Part shown: one piece after another, positions 60,853 to 64,000 of the stretch
Position numbering within the stretch: position 1 is the first letter of the stretch
Layout of the letters: each line of letters opens with the position of its first letter
Assembly: GCA_000310025.1 (NCBI GenBank)
Contig: FN649730.1
Location: forward strand, 482,395-546,394
Source of the DNA: Ectocarpus siliculosus
Lineage: Eukaryota > Sar > Phaeophyceae > Ectocarpales > Ectocarpaceae
DNA length: 64,000 bases
Direction of reading: 5' to 3'
The notes under the pieces: model-generated
Told to the model about the DNA's origin: nothing
Database searches by the model: none
Seen by the model: only the letters and a program-made list of their open reading frames with translations
Position numbers and translations under genes: made by a program

Positions 60853-63630
60853 TTCCTCAAAGGTACCAGCCTCGATCAGACCTCTGAACTCCCTCTCTAC
60901 AGATGCCATCCACAAGTCAGCATGCTCAGAGGACACAGCCTCCCTATACGTTTTGGGGACGCGCAAGTCACTAGCATAGCATTGGGGCAAGTCCGGTGCC
61001 ACTTCCGGGGGATCTAAATCCCTCATCGCGCGATCAATGTCCTCGCGGGAGGCAAGTAAGGTGGCGCACGCAAATGGGACTTCTTCACGTAGTCCTTCTG
61101 TTTTCGTGCCCCCCCGCTCTTCCCCCCCCAGCTCCGCTCCAGCATGTCCTCTGGCTGAACTCGGGATCTCCTTTCTCCCCCCATCGACGACGCTGCGAGT
61201 GGTGAGGGTTGACAGGAGCGTTGTCTTGTCCTGCAGGGAAACAAGTCCGAAGCGGTGGGTGGGAGCGTCGCCGCTCCCGCCATGTGTCGTCGACCGCTCG
61301 TCCCCTTCATCCTGGAAACGCACCCTCCGATCCCTCAACCTCCCCGGCACCCGCGTCTCTCGTCCCAAGTCCAGCTCTCGATTGGCCCTGGCAGAGAGGG
61401 GCGGCATTGACGAAGCCCGCCCCCCCCCCTGGTCCTTAGCGGCTGCCCTCGTGCGCCCAGAAACCCTCATGTCCCCGCGTCCCACGTCCAGTTCACGGAT
61501 GGTCCTCGTGGTGAGCGGCGGCATGTTGGTCGATGGCGCGGCACCGGGCGGCACGGCGGCGGGAGACGGTGTTACTGACGGAGCAGGCGGTGGCCCGGCG
61601 ACGAACGGCGTTGCAGGCGGCGCGGTGGTGGTGACCGGTGGCGCGGCGGCGAACGGCGTTGCAGGCGGCGCGGTGGTGGTGACCGGTGGCGCGGCGGCGA
61701 ACGGCGTTGCAGGCGGCGCGGTGGTGGTGACCGGTGGCGGGGCTGCGGTAGACGGCGCCGCCGGCGATGGTGGTGTGGAAGTTGCCGGCGGCGCCTGTGA
61801 GGGTATGGCAGCGGGTGAAGTGGGGGTTCGGGCGAACGGTGAGGGGGGTAAGAGAGGCGGTGCAATGTACTCAATTAAAAACGTCGGTGCGGCGGCGACA
61901 TCTGAATCCCCCCCCTCGCCCGCCGGCGCCGGCAGCTCCAGCGGCGGGGTCAGCAACGGCGCGCGGTCGGAGACCCATACAATGTTATTCGTCATGCACA
62001 CGCGCCCCGTAGCAAACTTGAGAACCTTGACCGCCGAGTCGTGGTGGTTGTCGCCATTGTTGAGGTAGCAGCACAGCACTGCCTGGGGGTCCATCTTCCG
62101 CGTACGCGTCACACGCATGTACCCCGGCTGCAAGAACGGAACGATCTGGAGTGGGGGCGGGCGACCGGTGAAGAGCTCGTGCGGCGACTTGTACCCTGCG
62201 TTCGCCGTGGTCGGGGAACGGTTGAAGCCGCCGTCAGCCCAGTGACATGACTCTAGCCAGAGCCGCTCGCCATCGCGCCCGTAGCCAGGGATGCGGGTGA
62301 AGTCGATCTTGGGGAACAGGCGGCATGCTTCGAGACGAGCGGCGTGGCCGGCCTTGTTCACGCGCCAGATCGCGCTCTCCGCCGGGCCATATTGGTACGG
62401 AGTGCCCGGCGCCGTGTACGTACGGCGGATGCCGGCGTTGTCGCAGAAGGCGATGAAGTCGTGGCTGAGGAACTCCCCCCCGTTGTCCATCCGGAAAGAA
62501 CGAGGAACACCGGTGCCACTCATGTCGGCGAGGAACTTCTTGACGAAGGCGAGGGTGTCCGACTTGCGCCTCATCCCGTACAGCTTCATCCACCGCGAGA
62601 AACTGTCCACGAACATGATCATGAAAAATGATCCCCCCAGCGACGCCGTCATGGGCCCACATAGATCGATGTGCCAAAGATCGTGCGGCCCGCTCGCGCG
62701 CGCGCCCATTTTATGGGGCACGCCCGCCTTCTTCCCCTTCGCCTGTATGCAACCACCACAAGGCTGCAGAACACCGGTCAGGCGGAGGCCGTGCTGCTTC
62801 GAAAGTTCACGCAAAAAAAACTCATTCGCATGGGAACACGAGACGTGGAGAAGATTAATGTCAACAACGGTTGTGGGTTTCCCCACCGAAAAAGGTCGCT
62901 TGCCCGGGGCCATGACGGGGACGGCAAAGGCAACATCATCGAAGACATTCGCAAAGCCAGACTCAAACATCAACTCCAAAAATTCATGGGGGTCGTCTGA
63001 TTCTTCTCGTCGCTCTAAGAGGTACACAGCCCACTCGTAATCTCCCTGCTCCGTGAACGGAATGCACCCACGGTCATCATCATCAATACTCTCTTGAAAA
63101 ACGGAGACGTCGGGCGAGGACAGCCCGGGAACACCTACCAACTCCATTCCATGAGGTACTTGAGGAGCGGAAGAAAAAACCACACTCCTGTCAGCGAGGG
63201 GGGGGGCATACATTGCCGGAGGAACGACGCTGTTCGCAGCGGGCGGGACACCGGACACAGCAGAGGGTACTACGCTGTTTGCAGCGGGAGGGTAACCGTA
63301 CATCGTGGAAGGTACTACGCCGGTAGCAGCGGGCGGAAAATTCGACACGGGTGCATGAAAAATATTCCTGTGGGGGGGGTCTCCATGAGGTACTACGCTG
63401 CTGGCAGCGGGCGGGAAACCAGAGACATGGGACGGCACTATGCTCCTCGGAGCAGATGGATGCACGACACTGCTTGCAGTGGGCGGGAACCTAGACACCG
63501 TTGGAGGTACTACACCGCTGGCGCTGGCGACAGTGGGCGGTACACTAGACACCGAGGGAGGGGGCACGTACGCTACACCTTGGGGGGGAAGGCTGCATGC
63601 GGGGGATTGCATGCATAGATTCAACACCAC
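60847..63630 (-). CDS. Copia E integrase with protease-integrase repeat linker
   Basis: A 928-codon frame. Residues about 15-150 are a Pro/Val/Ser-rich linker made of repeats containing VVP and PPAA (63190-63560). Integrase follows: HHCC finger (HVSCSHANEFF and PCGGCIQAKG), then Asp in WHIDLCGPM, Asp in RMDNGGEF and Glu in GPAESAIWR. A long C-terminal linker is rich in Pro/Thr/Ala, with three 15-residue repeats (PPVTTTAPPATPFAA) encoded by 45-bp units at 61608-61745. Near the end SEHADLWMASVEREFRGLIE is the usual run-up to the reverse transcriptase. It ends at the TAG at 60844-60846. Integrase joins the element to host DNA; its catalytic residues look complete. Confidence 0.9.
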
Positions 63631-64000
63631 TCACACTAACGTAATCGGCAGAGCGAGGGGCGGGCGGGGGAAACGGCGTTGTCACGGGCACAGCAATGGG
63701 CGTCCCGTAATTCGGGGGCAGGCGAGTGGCTCTCAACGATGAACCACGCTCGCCACGGGGAAAAGTTAAATTTCCGTCGAATAGGTGAATGCCTACAGGA
63801 TCCATTACTATGCGTTGCCCGCCCATGGCCTTGTGAAGCGAAAATAAATTAAAATCCATTCCCTCAACGTGGCGTACGTTGGTGAGCTTCACGCAAAACT
63901 CGCTCCTACCGTTGTGGAACTTTACGTTCAGGGCTCCCGATACCAAGTACAGACATAATCCTTCCATCTCCAATCACCACTTGCTCGCTACCAGGGGGAG
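63545..64000 (-). CDS. Copia E protease, C-terminal part (cut by window end)
   Basis: In a frame one base off from integrase: VVIGDGRLCLYLVSGALNVK from the window end, then FCVKLTNVRHVEGMDFNLFS, matching the protease end of A. The DSG active site lies beyond 64000. The two frames can be joined near 63600-63640 (GVESMHAIP against VLNLCMQSP), which points to a single-base indel. Confidence 0.8.

Larger units (their letters stand above)
58843..64000 (-). mobile_element. Copia element E (runs past the window end)
   Basis: Minus-strand copia element with its 3' LTR, RNase H, reverse transcriptase, integrase and the end of protease in the window; gag and the 5' LTR lie beyond 64000. The polypurine tract is AAGCAGGGGGGC next to the LTR (59143-59154, minus strand), as in A. 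Base 58838-58842 (ATCAC) should be the target duplication and can be tested at the other end. Apart from a TAG between integrase and reverse transcriptase and one frameshift near 63600, the frame is open, so this is the best-preserved large element here. Confidence 0.92.

Overview
The window is nuclear DNA of a eukaryote and most of it is mobile-element sequence. No bacterial operon, rRNA or CRISPR array is visible. The only well-supported host gene is a glycosyltransferase family 61 (DUF563-type) gene spread over at least a dozen short exons with GT-AG introns (about 44.4-56.3 kb). Intron richness, moderately high GC, CAG/GA microsatellites and the mix of copia, tyrosine-recombinase, Helitron-like and TIR elements would fit a stramenopile alga, possibly a brown alga. 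That assignment is inference; no marker gene settles it.

Layout. 1-9 kb: non-coding DNA with a dispersed repeat (R3), a long GA tract, a tRNA-like sequence with Pol III boxes A and B, a 240-bp MITE and a 1.4-kb hAT-type element with an 8-bp target duplication. 9.08-16.19 kb: copia element A (minus strand), near-identical LTRs, TSD CACGC, coding region broken. 17.3-18.0 kb: a small element with about 60-bp inverted ends. 18.51-28.42 kb: copia B (minus strand, TSD GTTAT), inserted in an open reading frame and itself carrying copia C (23.31-27.77 kb, plus strand, TSD CTCCA) inside its gag. 29.37-32.10 kb: element D, a gag-only LTR element with LTRs identical by eye, sharing primer-site and polypurine signals with B. 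32-35 kb: unassigned ORFs and a CTG tract. 35.14-38.25 kb: F, a gutted relative of E. 38.25-43.5 kb: head-to-tail, decayed Helitron-like (Rep/Pif1-helicase) copies. 44.4-56.3 kb: the GT61 gene, one intron of which holds a decayed tyrosine-recombinase element with split direct repeats plus R3 copy 2, and another a dense cluster of short palindromes. 57.7-58.84 kb: the N-terminal half of a second tyrosine-recombinase gene, cut by copia E (58.84 kb to beyond the window end).

How the parts relate. A, E and F form one copia lineage (minus strand, polypurine tract AGCAGGGGGG, a VVP-repeat linker between protease and integrase). A and E keep an in-frame TAG between integrase and reverse transcriptase in the tobamovirus-type leaky context TAG-CAR-YYA. 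B and D form a second lineage with a half-tRNA-Met-like primer site and a triplicated polypurine 9-mer at conserved spacing; D probably depends on B-like enzymes. C is a third lineage that lost its integrase core and reverse transcriptase but kept a 978-codon gag-protease frame.
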